A DNA stretch of 64,000 nucleotides from Microbacterium sp. Leaf320 (GCF_001423485.1 NZ_LMOD01000001.1:254617-318616); one strand, 5' to 3'. Positions 9,028-18,684 are shown, counted from the first letter of the stretch. A program made the numbers and translations. Notes: generated by a model not told the origin, from the letters alone.

Positions 9028-9060
9028 GGGCTCATCCTGCCATCGACGACTGACACCGGA

Positions 9061-9624
9061 CTAGAGGATGGGCCACTCCACAGGGGTGCGGTCGTCTGAT
9101 GCGAGAAGTCCGCCGAACCAGCCGTCGTCGCGACCGCGCTCGCTGGTGAGGGCTTGGCGCGCCAGCCCTTCGTACCGGAATCCGAGCGCACGGGCCGCCC
9201 TGGCGGAGGGCACGTTGCCCGCGACCGCGCGCCAACCGATCCGGGCGAGCCCCAGTTCGGTGAATCCCCAGTCCACGACGGCGCGAGCCGCCTCGACGAG
9301 GTAGCCGTTGCCGCGTGCGGGGGCAGCGACCCAGTAGCCGATCTCGGCGTACCCGCCGGTGTGGTGCTCCGTGATGTGATGCAGCCCGATCGAGGCGACC
9401 AGCTCGCCGTCGCGATAGGCGCACCAGATCGTCTGGCTGCCATCGGCCCACCACTCGCCGATCAGGCGCACGTATCCTTCGCCGTGCTCACGCGTGTACG
9501 GGCTCGGCACGGTGGTCCACCGGGGTATCTCGGGGTCCTGACAGGCCGCGGTGATCGCGTCGATGTCAGTCTCGTCGGGCACGTGCAGGACGAGACGCTC
9601 GGTGGTGAGAGTGACCGGTTCCAT
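9061..9624 (-). CDS. GNAT family N-acetyltransferase (RimJ/RimL-like)
   Basis: The protein is 187 residues long. The TTERLVLHVPDETD opening, the GYAEIGYWVAAPARGNGYLVEAARAV segment (acetyl-CoA pyrophosphate loop) and GNVPSARAARALGFRYEG near the C-terminus are typical of the RimJ/RimL branch (Acetyltransf_3). Known members acetylate ribosomal-protein N-termini or small amines; the substrate here is not evident. A minus-strand -10 hexamer TAGGAT (9636-9631) ends seven bases before the ATG, so the transcript should be leaderless. Only 77 bases separate its start from the divergent mfd start, so the two promoters lie back to back. Confidence 0.88.
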   Translation of the reverse strand: MEPVTLTTERLVLHVPDETDIDAITAACQDPEIPRWTTVPSPYTREHGEGYVRLIGEWWADGSQTIWCAYRDGELVASIGLHHITEHHTGGYAEIGYWVAAPARGNGYLVEAARAVVDWGFTELGLARIGWRAVAGNVPSARAARALGFRYEGLARQALTSERGRDDGWFGGLLASDDRTPVEWPIL

Positions 9625-9701
9625 CCGTGCATCCTATGGGCGGTGAAGTGCCTGCCCGAGACCCGGGAGCCCGTGTCGGTGGCCGCGGCTAGGCTTGTCC
9701 G

Positions 9702-12700
9702 GTGACTGTGCCGGGGATTCTGCGCGCCTTGGAAGAGGCATCTCTTTTTCGTGACGCCCTGACGTGGGCCCAGACCGATGCCGATCTCGGCCTGGTCGAC
9801 GGACTCGATGCCCCGGCGCTCGCCGGGCTGCTGGCGAAGCGGCGAGCGGCCGGGCAGCCGCCGGCACTTCTCACCGTGGTGCCGACCGGTCGACGTGCCG
9901 AGAGTCTGGCCGCGGCGCTGAACGCCTACATACCCGACGCCGAGGTCGTGACCTTCCCGGCCTGGGAGACTCTTCCCCACGAACGGCTCAGCCCGAGCCC
10001 CGACACCGTCGGACAGAGACTCCAGACCCTCCGCCGCATCGCCGAGTGGTCGGGTGATCATCCGCTCGTCGTCGTCGCGTCCGTGCGGGCCGCGCTGCAG
10101 CCGATCGCGGGCAATCTCGGTGAGATCGCGCCGCTCGAGCTGCGCGCAGGAAGCCGCGGTCACGAACTCGATCACGTCGTCGAACAGCTCGTCGAGCGCG
10201 CCTACTCCCGCGTCGACATGGTGTCGCGACGGGGTGAGTTCGCGGTGCGCGGCGGAATTCTCGACGTCTTCCCCGCGATCTCCGAGCATCCGTTCCGTGT
10301 CGAGTTCTTCGGCGACGAGGTCGATCAGATCCGCGCGTTCTCGGTCGCCGATCAGCGTTCCCTTCCCGGCGACGTCGACGGGGTCGACCTTCCGCCGAGC
10401 CGCGAGCTGCTGCTGACCCCCGATGTGCGAGACCGGGCCCGAGCGCTGATCGGCGGGTTCCCGGCCATCGCCGGAATGCTCGAGAAGATGGCGGAGGGCA
10501 TCCCCGTCGAGGGCATGGAGTCCCTGCTTCCGGCCGTCTCTGGTCCTCTCAAGTCGCTCGCCGAGTACCTTCCGGAAGGCAGCGCGACGGCCGTCGTCGA
10601 CCCCGAGCGATCCAGCGCGCGCGCGATCACCCTCGGCGAGACGAACCGCGAGTTCCTCGACGCGGCCTGGAGCGCGGCCACCTCTGGGGCCTCCGCACCG
10701 ATCGATCTCGGCGCCGGCGACTTCCTGACGATCGCCGAGCTGCGCGAGGTGGTGCGCGACCGCGGAGGCGTGTGGTGGCGACTGAGTCCGTTCTCGATGG
10801 GCGGAGAGGATGCCGAGACGATCGACGCCTCGGTCATCCCGTCGTTCCACGGCAACGTCGACGGCGCGATCTCGTTCGTCGATGCGAAGGTCGCCGACGG
10901 GTGGCGCGTCGTCGTCATCGCGGCGGGCGCCGGTCTCGTCGATCGCGCGCGCGACGTTCTCTCCGACCGGGGCATCGCCGCCCGCATCGTGGGCGAGCTC
11001 GTCGATGCGCCAGACACCGGCGTCGCGACACTCGTCACCGGATCCGTCGAGGCCGGGTTCCAGATCCCCGAGGCGAAGCTCGCCGTCCTTACCGACAACG
11101 AGTTCTACGGCCGCACGATCGGCGGCGACCAGCGCGTCGTCAAGAAGCTCGCCTCCCGCCGCAAGAACGTCGTCGACCCGCTGCAGCTCAAGCAGGGCGA
11201 CTTCGTCGTGCACAACACGCACGGCATCGGCCGGTTCGTCGAGATGACGCAGCGCGAGGTCTCGACCGGGGGCCGCAACGCGACCAAGTCCGTGCGCGAC
11301 TACCTGGTGCTCGAATACGCACCGTCGAAGCGCGGATACCCGGGGGACAAGCTCTTCGTGCCCACCGATCAGCTCGATCTGCTCTCGAAGTACGTCGGCG
11401 GCGAGGGGCCGACCCTCTCGAAGATGGGCGGCAGCGATTGGTCGCAGGCCAAGGGCAAGGCCCGCAAGGCCGTACGCGACATCGCCGTCGAGCTGGTCAA
11501 GCTCTACTCGGCGCGCATGACCGCGAAGGGGCACGCGTTCGGGCAGGACACCCCGTGGCAGCGCGAGCTCGAAGAGGCGTTCCCGTTCGCCGAGACTCCC
11601 GATCAGCTCCAGACGATCGACGAGATCAAGGCCGACATGGAGCGTCCGATCCCGATGGACCGTCTGCTCTCGGGTGACGTCGGCTTCGGAAAGACCGAGG
11701 TCGCCGTGCGTGCGGCGTTCAAGGCGATCCAGGACGGCAAGCAGGTCGCGATGCTCGTGCCGACGACGCTGCTCGTGAAGCAGCACCTCGAGACCTTCAC
11801 CGAGCGTTTCGCCGGGTTCCCCGTGAAGGTGCGCCCGCTGTCGCGCTTCCAGACCGACAAGGAGGCGCGTCTGACGCTCGACGGCTTGCTCGACGGCACG
11901 GTCGACATGGTGATCGGCACGCACCGCATCCTCACCGACCAGGTCATGTTCAAGGACCTCGGATTGATGATCATCGACGAGGAGCAGCGCTTCGGGGTCG
12001 AGCACAAGGACACCCTCAAGAAGATGAAGACCAACGTCGACATCCTCGCGATGAGCGCGACGCCGATCCCGCGCACGCTCGAGATGGCGGTCACCGGCAT
12101 CCGCGAGATGTCGACGCTCGCGACACCACCGGAAGACCGGCATCCGATCCTGTCGTTCGTCGGACCCCGCAGTGACAAGCAGATCACCGCGGCCATCCGG
12201 CGTGAGATCCTCCGTGAGGGGCAGGTGTTCTTCGTGCACAACCGCGTGCAGTCGATCCAGCGGGTCGCGGCGCAGCTCGCGGAGCTCGTGCCCGAGGCGC
12301 GCATCGCGGTGGCCCACGGTCAGATGGGCGAGCACGCGCTCGAGCAGGTCGTCGACGACTTCTGGGAGCGCAAGTTCGATGTGCTCGTCTCGACCACGAT
12401 CATCGAGACGGGCCTCGACATCTCGAACGCCAACACGATCATCATCGACCGTGCCGACAAGTACGGGCTCAGCCAGCTGCACCAGCTGCGTGGTCGTGTC
12501 GGGCGTGGTCGCGAGCGGGCGTACGCCTACTTCCTGTACGACGAGATGAAGCCGCTCAGCGAGACCGCGGCCGACCGTCTGCAGACGATCGCCGTGAACA
12601 ACGACCTCGGTTCGGGTATGCAGGTCGCGCTCAAGGACCTCGAGCTCCGCGGCGCCGGCAACCTGCTCGGCGGCGAGCAGGCGGGCCATATCGCCGGCGT

Positions 12701-13265
12701 GGGCTTCGACCTGTACCTGCGGATGATCGGCGAGGCCGTCGCGACCTTCCGCGGCGAGGACGTCGAGTCCGGCCAGGAGCTGCGGCTCGAGCTCCCGCTG
12801 GATGCGCGCATCCCCGAGTACTACATCGACAGCGAGCGGCTGCGGCTCGAGGCCTATCAGAAGCTCTCCGCGGCGTCCGCCGCGACGGCGAAGGACGACG
12901 CGATCGATCTCGTGATCGACGAGCTGACCGACCGTTACGGCACTCCGCCCGACGAGGTCGAGGGGCTGATCGCGGTCGCCCGTCTGCGTCGCCGCGCGGC
13001 CAGGGCAGGGCTCGCCGACGTCGTCGTGATGGGGTCGAACCTGCGCATCGCGCCCGCTCATCTCGAGGAATCGATCAAGGTGCGTCTGCAGCGTCTGTAC
13101 CCGAAGGCCAAGCTGGTCGCGGGTGGCGACGCCCTCGTGGTGCCGATGCCGACGATCCCCGCGGCAGTGGGCGTCGGACTCGAACCGCTGCCGAACGCGG
13201 AACTGCTCGAGTGGGTCGGACAGCTGCTCACGGCGATCTTCCCCGAACCGGCGAAGGTCGAGTGA
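9702..13265 (+). CDS. mfd: Transcription-repair coupling factor Mfd
   Basis: Mfd removes RNA polymerase stalled at lesions and recruits UvrA. The protein is 1187 residues, full length. A UvrB-like N-terminal module (about 1-330) is followed by the RNA-polymerase-interacting Tudor-like domain at about 490-560 (LKQGDFVVHNTHGIGRF). The RecG-like translocase is at 610-960, with Walker A GDVGFGKTE near residue 657, DEEQRFGV near 759 and ATPIPRTLEMA, and the C-terminal TRCF domain follows after 1000. Translation starts at GTG 9702; the -10 hexamer TAGGCT (9690-9695) ends seven bases upstream, so the mRNA should be leaderless. The gene is monocistronic. Confidence 0.98.
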   Translation: MTVPGILRALEEASLFRDALTWAQTDADLGLVDGLDAPALAGLLAKRRAAGQPPALLTVVPTGRRAESLAAALNAYIPDAEVVTFPAWETLPHERLSPSPDTVGQRLQTLRRIAEWSGDHPLVVVASVRAALQPIAGNLGEIAPLELRAGSRGHELDHVVEQLVERAYSRVDMVSRRGEFAVRGGILDVFPAISEHPFRVEFFGDEVDQIRAFSVADQRSLPGDVDGVDLPPSRELLLTPDVRDRARALIGGFPAIAGMLEKMAEGIPVEGMESLLPAVSGPLKSLAEYLPEGSATAVVDPERSSARAITLGETNREFLDAAWSAATSGASAPIDLGAGDFLTIAELREVVRDRGGVWWRLSPFSMGGEDAETIDASVIPSFHGNVDGAISFVDAKVADGWRVVVIAAGAGLVDRARDVLSDRGIAARIVGELVDAPDTGVATLVTGSVEAGFQIPEAKLAVLTDNEFYGRTIGGDQRVVKKLASRRKNVVDPLQLKQGDFVVHNTHGIGRFVEMTQREVSTGGRNATKSVRDYLVLEYAPSKRGYPGDKLFVPTDQLDLLSKYVGGEGPTLSKMGGSDWSQAKGKARKAVRDIAVELVKLYSARMTAKGHAFGQDTPWQRELEEAFPFAETPDQLQTIDEIKADMERPIPMDRLLSGDVGFGKTEVAVRAAFKAIQDGKQVAMLVPTTLLVKQHLETFTERFAGFPVKVRPLSRFQTDKEARLTLDGLLDGTVDMVIGTHRILTDQVMFKDLGLMIIDEEQRFGVEHKDTLKKMKTNVDILAMSATPIPRTLEMAVTGIREMSTLATPPEDRHPILSFVGPRSDKQITAAIRREILREGQVFFVHNRVQSIQRVAAQLAELVPEARIAVAHGQMGEHALEQVVDDFWERKFDVLVSTTIIETGLDISNANTIIIDRADKYGLSQLHQLRGRVGRGRERAYAYFLYDEMKPLSETAADRLQTIAVNNDLGSGMQVALKDLELRGAGNLLGGEQAGHIAGVGFDLYLRMIGEAVATFRGEDVESGQELRLELPLDARIPEYYIDSERLRLEAYQKLSAASAATAKDDAIDLVIDELTDRYGTPPDEVEGLIAVARLRRRAARAGLADVVVMGSNLRIAPAHLEESIKVRLQRLYPKAKLVAGGDALVVPMPTIPAAVGVGLEPLPNAELLEWVGQLLTAIFPEPAKVE

Positions 13266-13338
13266 CGGCGACCGCTTCGCCCGCTTCAGACCGCCAGCAG
13301 CCTTCTCGCCGTGCGCCCGGCACCACTACGCTGGCGTC

Positions 13339-13965
13339 ATGTTGTACGAGCACCTCGGGGCTCGGCCCCGGATACATGACACCGCCGTCGTCGCTCCCAC
13401 CGCCGTGATCTCCGGCGATGTCGAGATCGGCCCCGGCTGCCAAGTGCTGCACGGCGCCGTGATCACCGCGGAGGGCGGGCCGATCACGCTCGGCGAGCAC
13501 GTCATCGTGATGGAGAACGCGCTCATCCGCGCGACCGCCGCGAATGCGGTGCACATCGGCGCGCACACGCTCATCGGCACTCTCGCGAGCATCGCGGGGG
13601 CCACGGTCGGCGAAGAGGTGTTCTTCGCATCCGGTGCGCGCGTCTTCAACGGCGCGCTGGTCGGTGACCGCTGCGAGGTGCGCGTCAACGCGATCGTGCA
13701 CCGACGTGCAGTGCTGCCGGCCGGCACCGTCGTGCCGATCGGATGGGTCGCGGTCGGCGACCCCGTGCAGCTGCTCTCCCCCGACCGTGAGGCGGAGATC
13801 TCGGCTGCACAGCCTGAACTCGACTTCCCCGGTCATGTCTTCGGCGTCGACCGCGACACCCCTGACCTGATGGTGCAGCTGACCGAACGGTACGGCAGCT
13901 CGCTCGCGCGTCATGCCCACGATGTGCGTCTCGATGTCGACGGGCGCGCGGCGGGTCGAGGGTGA
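13339..13965 (+). CDS. Left-handed beta-helix (hexapeptide) gamma-carbonic-anhydrase-like protein
   Basis: The 208-residue protein has hexapeptide repeats over residues 15-150 (for example ISGDVEIGPGCQVLHGAVITAEGG). Families of this type include gamma-carbonic anhydrases and acetyltransferase-like PaaY/CaiE proteins. The classic zinc triad His-His-His is not fully clear: GAHTLIG and VHRRAV could supply two ligands. Enzymatic activity is therefore uncertain. The ATG follows a TACGCT -10 hexamer (13327-13332) at leaderless spacing. The stop overlaps the GTG of the kinase/aminotransferase fusion, so the two are coupled and may act in one pathway. Confidence 0.8.
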   Translation: MLYEHLGARPRIHDTAVVAPTAVISGDVEIGPGCQVLHGAVITAEGGPITLGEHVIVMENALIRATAANAVHIGAHTLIGTLASIAGATVGEEVFFASGARVFNGALVGDRCEVRVNAIVHRRAVLPAGTVVPIGWVAVGDPVQLLSPDREAEISAAQPELDFPGHVFGVDRDTPDLMVQLTERYGSSLARHAHDVRLDVDGRAAGRG

Positions 13966-16900
13966 CCGACGGCGCAGGGCTCGTCCGACCCGATGTGAGT
14001 GAGGCCGACGCGGCCTCGATCGCTCGGGAGTGCTACGGCATCGACGCGGTGGCGAGCGAACTCGGCAGCAACCAGGATCGCAACTTCGTGCTCGTCGAGA
14101 CCGACGGTTCGCGCAGCGTCCTGCGCGTCGACAACCCGGTGTTCGGCGACGACGCACGCGATGCGCAGCATCAGGCTCTCGAGGCCTATCGTGCGGCGGG
14201 CGTGCCGGTTCCCGCCGTCCTGCCCGGTTCGGACGGCGCGCTCACGCAGCGATGGCGCGGATTCGCCGTTCGACGCAGCGAGTTCGCCGACGGTGAGGCC
14301 CTCGTCGATGCGGGGTACCTCGCACCGATCGTGCTCGCGGAGTTCGGTACGCTCGCAGCGGCGTCGGTGAACGCGCTCGCCGGGCTCGAGCATCCGGGGC
14401 TCGACCGCGAGCAGATGTGGGACATGAGGGTCGCCTTCGAGCAGATCACGATGCTGGCGCCGTCGGTGACCGACGCGGAGCTGCGCTCGCGCGTGCGCAC
14501 GGCATCGGACGTCGCGCACGCGGCAGTGTCGGTCGTGGCCGACCGGCTGCCGGTGCAGCCGATCCACGGCGACCTCACCGACGACAACGTCACCGGTCGG
14601 CGTGGCGCCGACTCGCGACTGCATCCGCACGTCGTGCTCGATCTCGGGGACCTCGGCCTCGGCTGGCGCGTCGCCGAACTCGCGGTGTGCGTCTCATCGA
14701 TGCTCCACCACGAACCCGAGCGCCCTCTGCGCACGCTCGACACGATCGCCGCATTCCACGCAGATGCGCCGCTCAGCCGCGACGAGGCGCTCGCCGTCTG
14801 GCCGCTGGTCGTGCTGCGAGCGGCGCTCCTCGTCGCGAGCGGCTGGAGGCAGCTCGAGATCGACGGCGACAACGAGTACGCGAGAGAGCGGATCGCGGGG
14901 GAGCAGGCCATCTTCGATGCCGCGACCGCCGTACCGCTCGCCGAGGCGACGGAGCTCGTGCTCGACCGACTGGGATTCGGCGCACCCGCCTTCGAGATGC
15001 CCGTCGTCGAGGTGCCGGTCGTCGAGGTGCCAGGCGTCCCCGGGCCGGTCGTCACTGCGCCGGTCGTCACCGCGCCGGGAGCCGAAACACCGGAGGCGGA
15101 CGGATCAGAGGAGAAGGCGCCCGAACGCGAGGTGCCGGAGGACGACGCAGCGCCGCCCGACGGCGATCACCTGATCTCCCCACTCGCTCCGCTGCTGCCT
15201 GAGCTCGATGGTCGCATCGTCGTGGTCGACCCGGGCGTGGAGTCCGACGAACTCGATGCCGGCCGCTGGACGGCGCCTGATGCAGAGGCGGCGCTCATAG
15301 CCGGGGCGCATGCCCAGGGCGCGCGTGCTGCCGTGGTTCCTTACGGGATGTACCGCCTCACGCGCACGGCCATCGACACTCCGCATGCCGCGGCCACCTG
15401 GCCGGTCGAGACCGAGGTTCATGTCGCTCCCGGGCCGTCGTCGCGCATGATCGCCCCTGTCGAGGGCGACCTGAAGATCACCGACGGCAGTGTGCGCATC
15501 ACGATCGACGGCGGGTGGGAACTCGACCTCCGAGGCCCCGACTTCGAGCCGACGCGCAACGGCAGGGTCGAGAAGGGCGAGAGCATCGGCCGGCTCGCGG
15601 CGTCGTTCGAGATCAGGACGCTGGTCATCGGACTCCGCAGAGCGGATGCTCCGCCGCTGCCGGCCGAACCCACTGCCGCACACCTGGTCACGCCGGACCG
15701 CGTCGACGCGTGGCGTCGCTTCACCGCCGACCCGGCCGCTCTGCTCGGGCTCGCGTCACACGCGCAGAGCGACGGCGCGGACGATGAGCTGCGTCGCCGT
15801 GAGCGGATCTTCGCCGACGCGCAGGAGCGCTACTACGAGCACCCTCCGCAGATCGAGCGCGGCTGGCGGCATCACCTCGTCGACACCACCGGTCGCGGCT
15901 ACGTCGACATGGTGAACAACGTCGCCGGCCTCGGCCATGGGCATCCGAAGGTCGCGGCCGCGGCGAACCGGCAGCTGAAGACCCTCGCGACGAACTCGCG
16001 CTTCCTGTTCCGCGACCTCGCAGAGTACAGCGAACGACTGATCGCGCTGATGCCCGAGGGGAGTGGACTCGACACGGTGCTGCTGGTCAACAGCGGCTCG
16101 GAGGCGGTGGATCTCGGCATCCGTCTCGCGCATGCGGCGACCGGCCGTCGCTCCGTGGTGGCGCTCCGCGAGGCATATCACGGCTGGACCATGGCGAGCG
16201 ATGCCGTCACGACGAGCGCCTACGACAACCCCCTGGCGCTTGAGACGCGACCCGAATGGGTGCATGTGGCCGATGTGCCGAACTCCTTCCGGGGGACGTA
16301 CCGCGGAGACGACACGGCCGAGCGGTATCTCGCCGACCTCGCCGAGGATCTCGACGGTCTCGCTGCGGACGGCCGCGACGTAGCGGCGTTCCTGTGCGAA
16401 TCCGTGCTCGGGAACGCCGGCGGTGTGCTGCTGCCCGACGGATATCTGGCGGGCGCCTATGATCTGGTGCGCGCTCGCGGCGGTGTCTGCATCGCCGACG
16501 AGGTGCAGGTGGGCTTCGGTCGCATGGGCTCGAGCTTCTGGGGATTCGAGCAGTCCCACGTCGTGCCCGACATCGTCACGATCGCGAAGCCGATGGGCAA
16601 CGGATTCCCGATCGGGGGAGTGATCACCTCGCGGCGGATCGCCGATGCCCTCAGCAGCCAGGGGCAGTTCTTCTCCTCGTCTGGCGGCAGCACCCTCAGC
16701 TGCCGCGTCGGGCTGGCCGTGCTCGACGCCATGGTCGAGGACGATCTGCAGCGCAATGCCCGCGAGGTCGGTGCCCGCCTGGCCGCGTCGCTTCGGGCTC
16801 TGGCGCACCGGCATCCGCTCGTCGGCGCTGTGCATGGCGAAGGTCTCTATCTCGGGGTCGAGCTCGTGCGCGACCGTGAGAGCATGCAGCCGGCGGATGC

Positions 16901-17066
16901 CGAGGCCTCCGCGATCTGCGAGCGGATGCGCGAGCTCGGTGTGATCGTGCTCACCACCTCAGAGCGTTCGAACGTGCTGAAGATCAAGCCGCCGCTCTGT
17001 CTGACGGTCGAGAGCGCCGATCATGTGGTCGCGATGCTGGATCGAGTGCTGTCCGAAGGATGGTGA
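13962..17066 (+). CDS. Fusion: APH-type kinase, degenerate beta-barrel domain, class III PLP aminotransferase/phospho-lyase
   Basis: A 1034-residue three-part protein. Residues 1-335 form a choline/hydroxylysine-kinase-like APH domain, with the catalytic HGDLTDDN near 200 and LDLGD near 226. Residues 345-400 are a Pro/Val/Glu-rich linker with repeated VVEVP and VVTAP units. Residues 400-590 look like a degenerate M23/LytM-like barrel without a visible HxH zinc motif. Residues 610-1034 are a class III aminotransferase: NSGSEAVDLGIRLA near 705, CIADEVQVGFGR near 845, and the PLP lysine in IAKPMGNGFP near 875. Relatives of the C-terminal part include AGXT2-like phospho-lyases acting on phosphoethanolamine or phosphohydroxylysine. 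A kinase then lyase on one amino-alcohol substrate is my inference. A permease gene follows. Confidence 0.85.
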   Translation: MTDGAGLVRPDVSEADAASIARECYGIDAVASELGSNQDRNFVLVETDGSRSVLRVDNPVFGDDARDAQHQALEAYRAAGVPVPAVLPGSDGALTQRWRGFAVRRSEFADGEALVDAGYLAPIVLAEFGTLAAASVNALAGLEHPGLDREQMWDMRVAFEQITMLAPSVTDAELRSRVRTASDVAHAAVSVVADRLPVQPIHGDLTDDNVTGRRGADSRLHPHVVLDLGDLGLGWRVAELAVCVSSMLHHEPERPLRTLDTIAAFHADAPLSRDEALAVWPLVVLRAALLVASGWRQLEIDGDNEYARERIAGEQAIFDAATAVPLAEATELVLDRLGFGAPAFEMPVVEVPVVEVPGVPGPVVTAPVVTAPGAETPEADGSEEKAPEREVPEDDAAPPDGDHLISPLAPLLPELDGRIVVVDPGVESDELDAGRWTAPDAEAALIAGAHAQGARAAVVPYGMYRLTRTAIDTPHAAATWPVETEVHVAPGPSSRMIAPVEGDLKITDGSVRITIDGGWELDLRGPDFEPTRNGRVEKGESIGRLAASFEIRTLVIGLRRADAPPLPAEPTAAHLVTPDRVDAWRRFTADPAALLGLASHAQSDGADDELRRRERIFADAQERYYEHPPQIERGWRHHLVDTTGRGYVDMVNNVAGLGHGHPKVAAAANRQLKTLATNSRFLFRDLAEYSERLIALMPEGSGLDTVLLVNSGSEAVDLGIRLAHAATGRRSVVALREAYHGWTMASDAVTTSAYDNPLALETRPEWVHVADVPNSFRGTYRGDDTAERYLADLAEDLDGLAADGRDVAAFLCESVLGNAGGVLLPDGYLAGAYDLVRARGGVCIADEVQVGFGRMGSSFWGFEQSHVVPDIVTIAKPMGNGFPIGGVITSRRIADALSSQGQFFSSSGGSTLSCRVGLAVLDAMVEDDLQRNAREVGARLAASLRALAHRHPLVGAVHGEGLYLGVELVRDRESMQPADAEASAICERMRELGVIVLTTSERSNVLKIKPPLCLTVESADHVVAMLDRVLSEGW

Positions 17067-17222
17067 TCGCAGAGGTCTTCGAATCCCGCGAGTATTCGGC
17101 ATGTTAAATGCGTATTTCGAATCAGATCCGCTCTTCCGCTGACGATTCTCCCGGGTACATACTGAGCGTCAGTGTCGGACCGCCCGAAGTCCGACCCATG
17201 CGCTGTTCCCGAAGGAGTACTC
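17067..17222 (+). promoter_or_regulatory. Permease leader with two inverted repeats
   Basis: This 156-base gap is locally AT-rich against its surroundings. It holds a palindrome GCAT-GTTAA-ATGC (17099-17111) flanked by two copies of TTCGAATC, a possible regulator site, a TACATA hexamer (17156-17161) as a candidate -10, and a perfect inverted repeat GTCGGAC / GTCCGAC (17174-17180, 17189-17195) in the 5' untranslated region. A GGAG ribosome binding site precedes the ATG at 17223. The assignment of each element is from inspection only. Confidence 0.4.
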
Positions 17223-18656
17223 ATGGCCACGCCCATCAAGACGAAGCCCCTCGCGCAGGGTGGGGGAACCCTGCGCCGCAACCTCGGCCTCTGGGCGATC
17301 GTCGGTCTCGGACTCGGCTACATGACGCCGACCGTCGTGTTCGACACGTTCGGCATGGTGGCTCGCGACACGGACAACGTCGTCCCCGCCGCGTACCTGG
17401 TCGCTCTCGTGGTGATGGTCTTCACGGCGATCAGCTACGGCAAGATCTCCAGCGCCATCCCGAGCGCGGGATCGGCCTACACGTACGTCCGCGAATCCAT
17501 CCACCCGAACCTCGGCTTCATGGTCGGCTGGACCTCTCTGATCGACTATGTGCTTCTTCCGATGGTCAACTGCCTCATCATCCGCAGCTACCTCGAGGCG
17601 CTGTTCCCCGACATCCCCGGCTGGATCTGGGTGGTGCTCTACTGCATCCTCGTCACGAGCATCATCTACATGACCATGCGCGGCACCTCGAACATGAACA
17701 TGATCCTGCTCGTGTTCTCGATCGTCGTGATGGTCGTGTTCGTGGTCATGGTCGTCGCGCAGCTGATGCGCGGCGAAGGTGCGGCGACGATCGCGTCTGC
17801 AGCCCCGTTCATCCACGACGGTGCGACGATCAGTGCGGTGCTCATGGGAGCGACGATCGTCTGCTTCTCCTTCATCGGCTTCGATGCGGTGACGATGTAC
17901 GCCGAGGAGGCGAAGGACCCGAAGATCATGCCGAAGGCGATCCTCCTCACCGTGCTGCTGGGAGGCGCGATCTTCCTGATCGCGGGATACGTCACCCAGC
18001 TCCGCTTCCCCGACTGGAACGAGTTCGCCCCGGGCGGCGACATGCAGTATGTCGAGGACTCCACGCTGCCGATCATCGGAAACCTCGTCGGGGGCGACGT
18101 GCTCATGGCCGTCCTGACGGCGGCCGGGTTCTGCGCGACCCTCGCCTCGGGCCTCGCCTCGCACGCCTCGGTGTCGCGCATGCTGCTGGTGATGGGACGC
18201 AACAACGTGCTTCCGCAGAAGGCGTTCGGCTACATCAATCCGCGCACCCACACGCCGACGTTCAACATCGTGCTGGTCGGCGCGATCTCGCTGCTGGCGA
18301 TCCCGTTCACGCTCGAGCTGATCGCGGCCTGGATCAACTACGGCGCACTGATCGCCTTCACGTTCGTCAACATCTCGGTGATCGCGTGGTTCGCGATCCG
18401 CAAGGGCCGGCGCCACACGCCGCGCGACATCTTCTCGTACATCGTCATGCCCGGTATCGGCATGCTGCTGACGGGACTTCTGTGGGTGAACCTGCACGTC
18501 GATGCCCTCACGGGCGGACTCATCTGGACCGCTCTCGGCCTCATCTACCTCGCCGTGATCACGAAGGGCTTCCGCAAGAAGGTGGTCGCGTTCGATGAGA
18601 ACCAGGCCGTGACCGGGTTCAATAAGGTCGTGAAAGCACCTGTCGACGAGAGCTGA
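17223..18656 (+). CDS. APC family amino acid/polyamine permease
   Basis: The 477-residue transporter has about 12 hydrophobic segments. The first helix contains GLWAIVGLGLGYMTP and a later one FSFIGFDAVTMYAEEAKDP, the conserved APC motif near residue 230. The sequence resembles PuuP/YeeF-type permeases of the APC superfamily, which import amines such as putrescine or amino acids by proton symport. The start at ATG 17223 has GGAG seven bases upstream. It follows the kinase/aminotransferase fusion by 156 bases with its own leader. The proximity suggests, but does not prove, that it imports the substrate of that enzyme. A strong terminator follows at 18685. Confidence 0.88.
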   Translation: MATPIKTKPLAQGGGTLRRNLGLWAIVGLGLGYMTPTVVFDTFGMVARDTDNVVPAAYLVALVVMVFTAISYGKISSAIPSAGSAYTYVRESIHPNLGFMVGWTSLIDYVLLPMVNCLIIRSYLEALFPDIPGWIWVVLYCILVTSIIYMTMRGTSNMNMILLVFSIVVMVVFVVMVVAQLMRGEGAATIASAAPFIHDGATISAVLMGATIVCFSFIGFDAVTMYAEEAKDPKIMPKAILLTVLLGGAIFLIAGYVTQLRFPDWNEFAPGGDMQYVEDSTLPIIGNLVGGDVLMAVLTAAGFCATLASGLASHASVSRMLLVMGRNNVLPQKAFGYINPRTHTPTFNIVLVGAISLLAIPFTLELIAAWINYGALIAFTFVNISVIAWFAIRKGRRHTPRDIFSYIVMPGIGMLLTGLLWVNLHVDALTGGLIWTALGLIYLAVITKGFRKKVVAFDENQAVTGFNKVVKAPVDES

Positions 18657-18684
18657 ATCCTGCGAGCGCAGAACGCGGGATGCA

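Noticed and set aside
9462..13061. A 1199-codon frame on the minus strand opposite mfd
   Set aside because: Its translation is low-complexity His/Arg/Asp/Val-rich shadow sequence, while the plus strand encodes a complete Mfd; it is an effect of GC-rich third positions.
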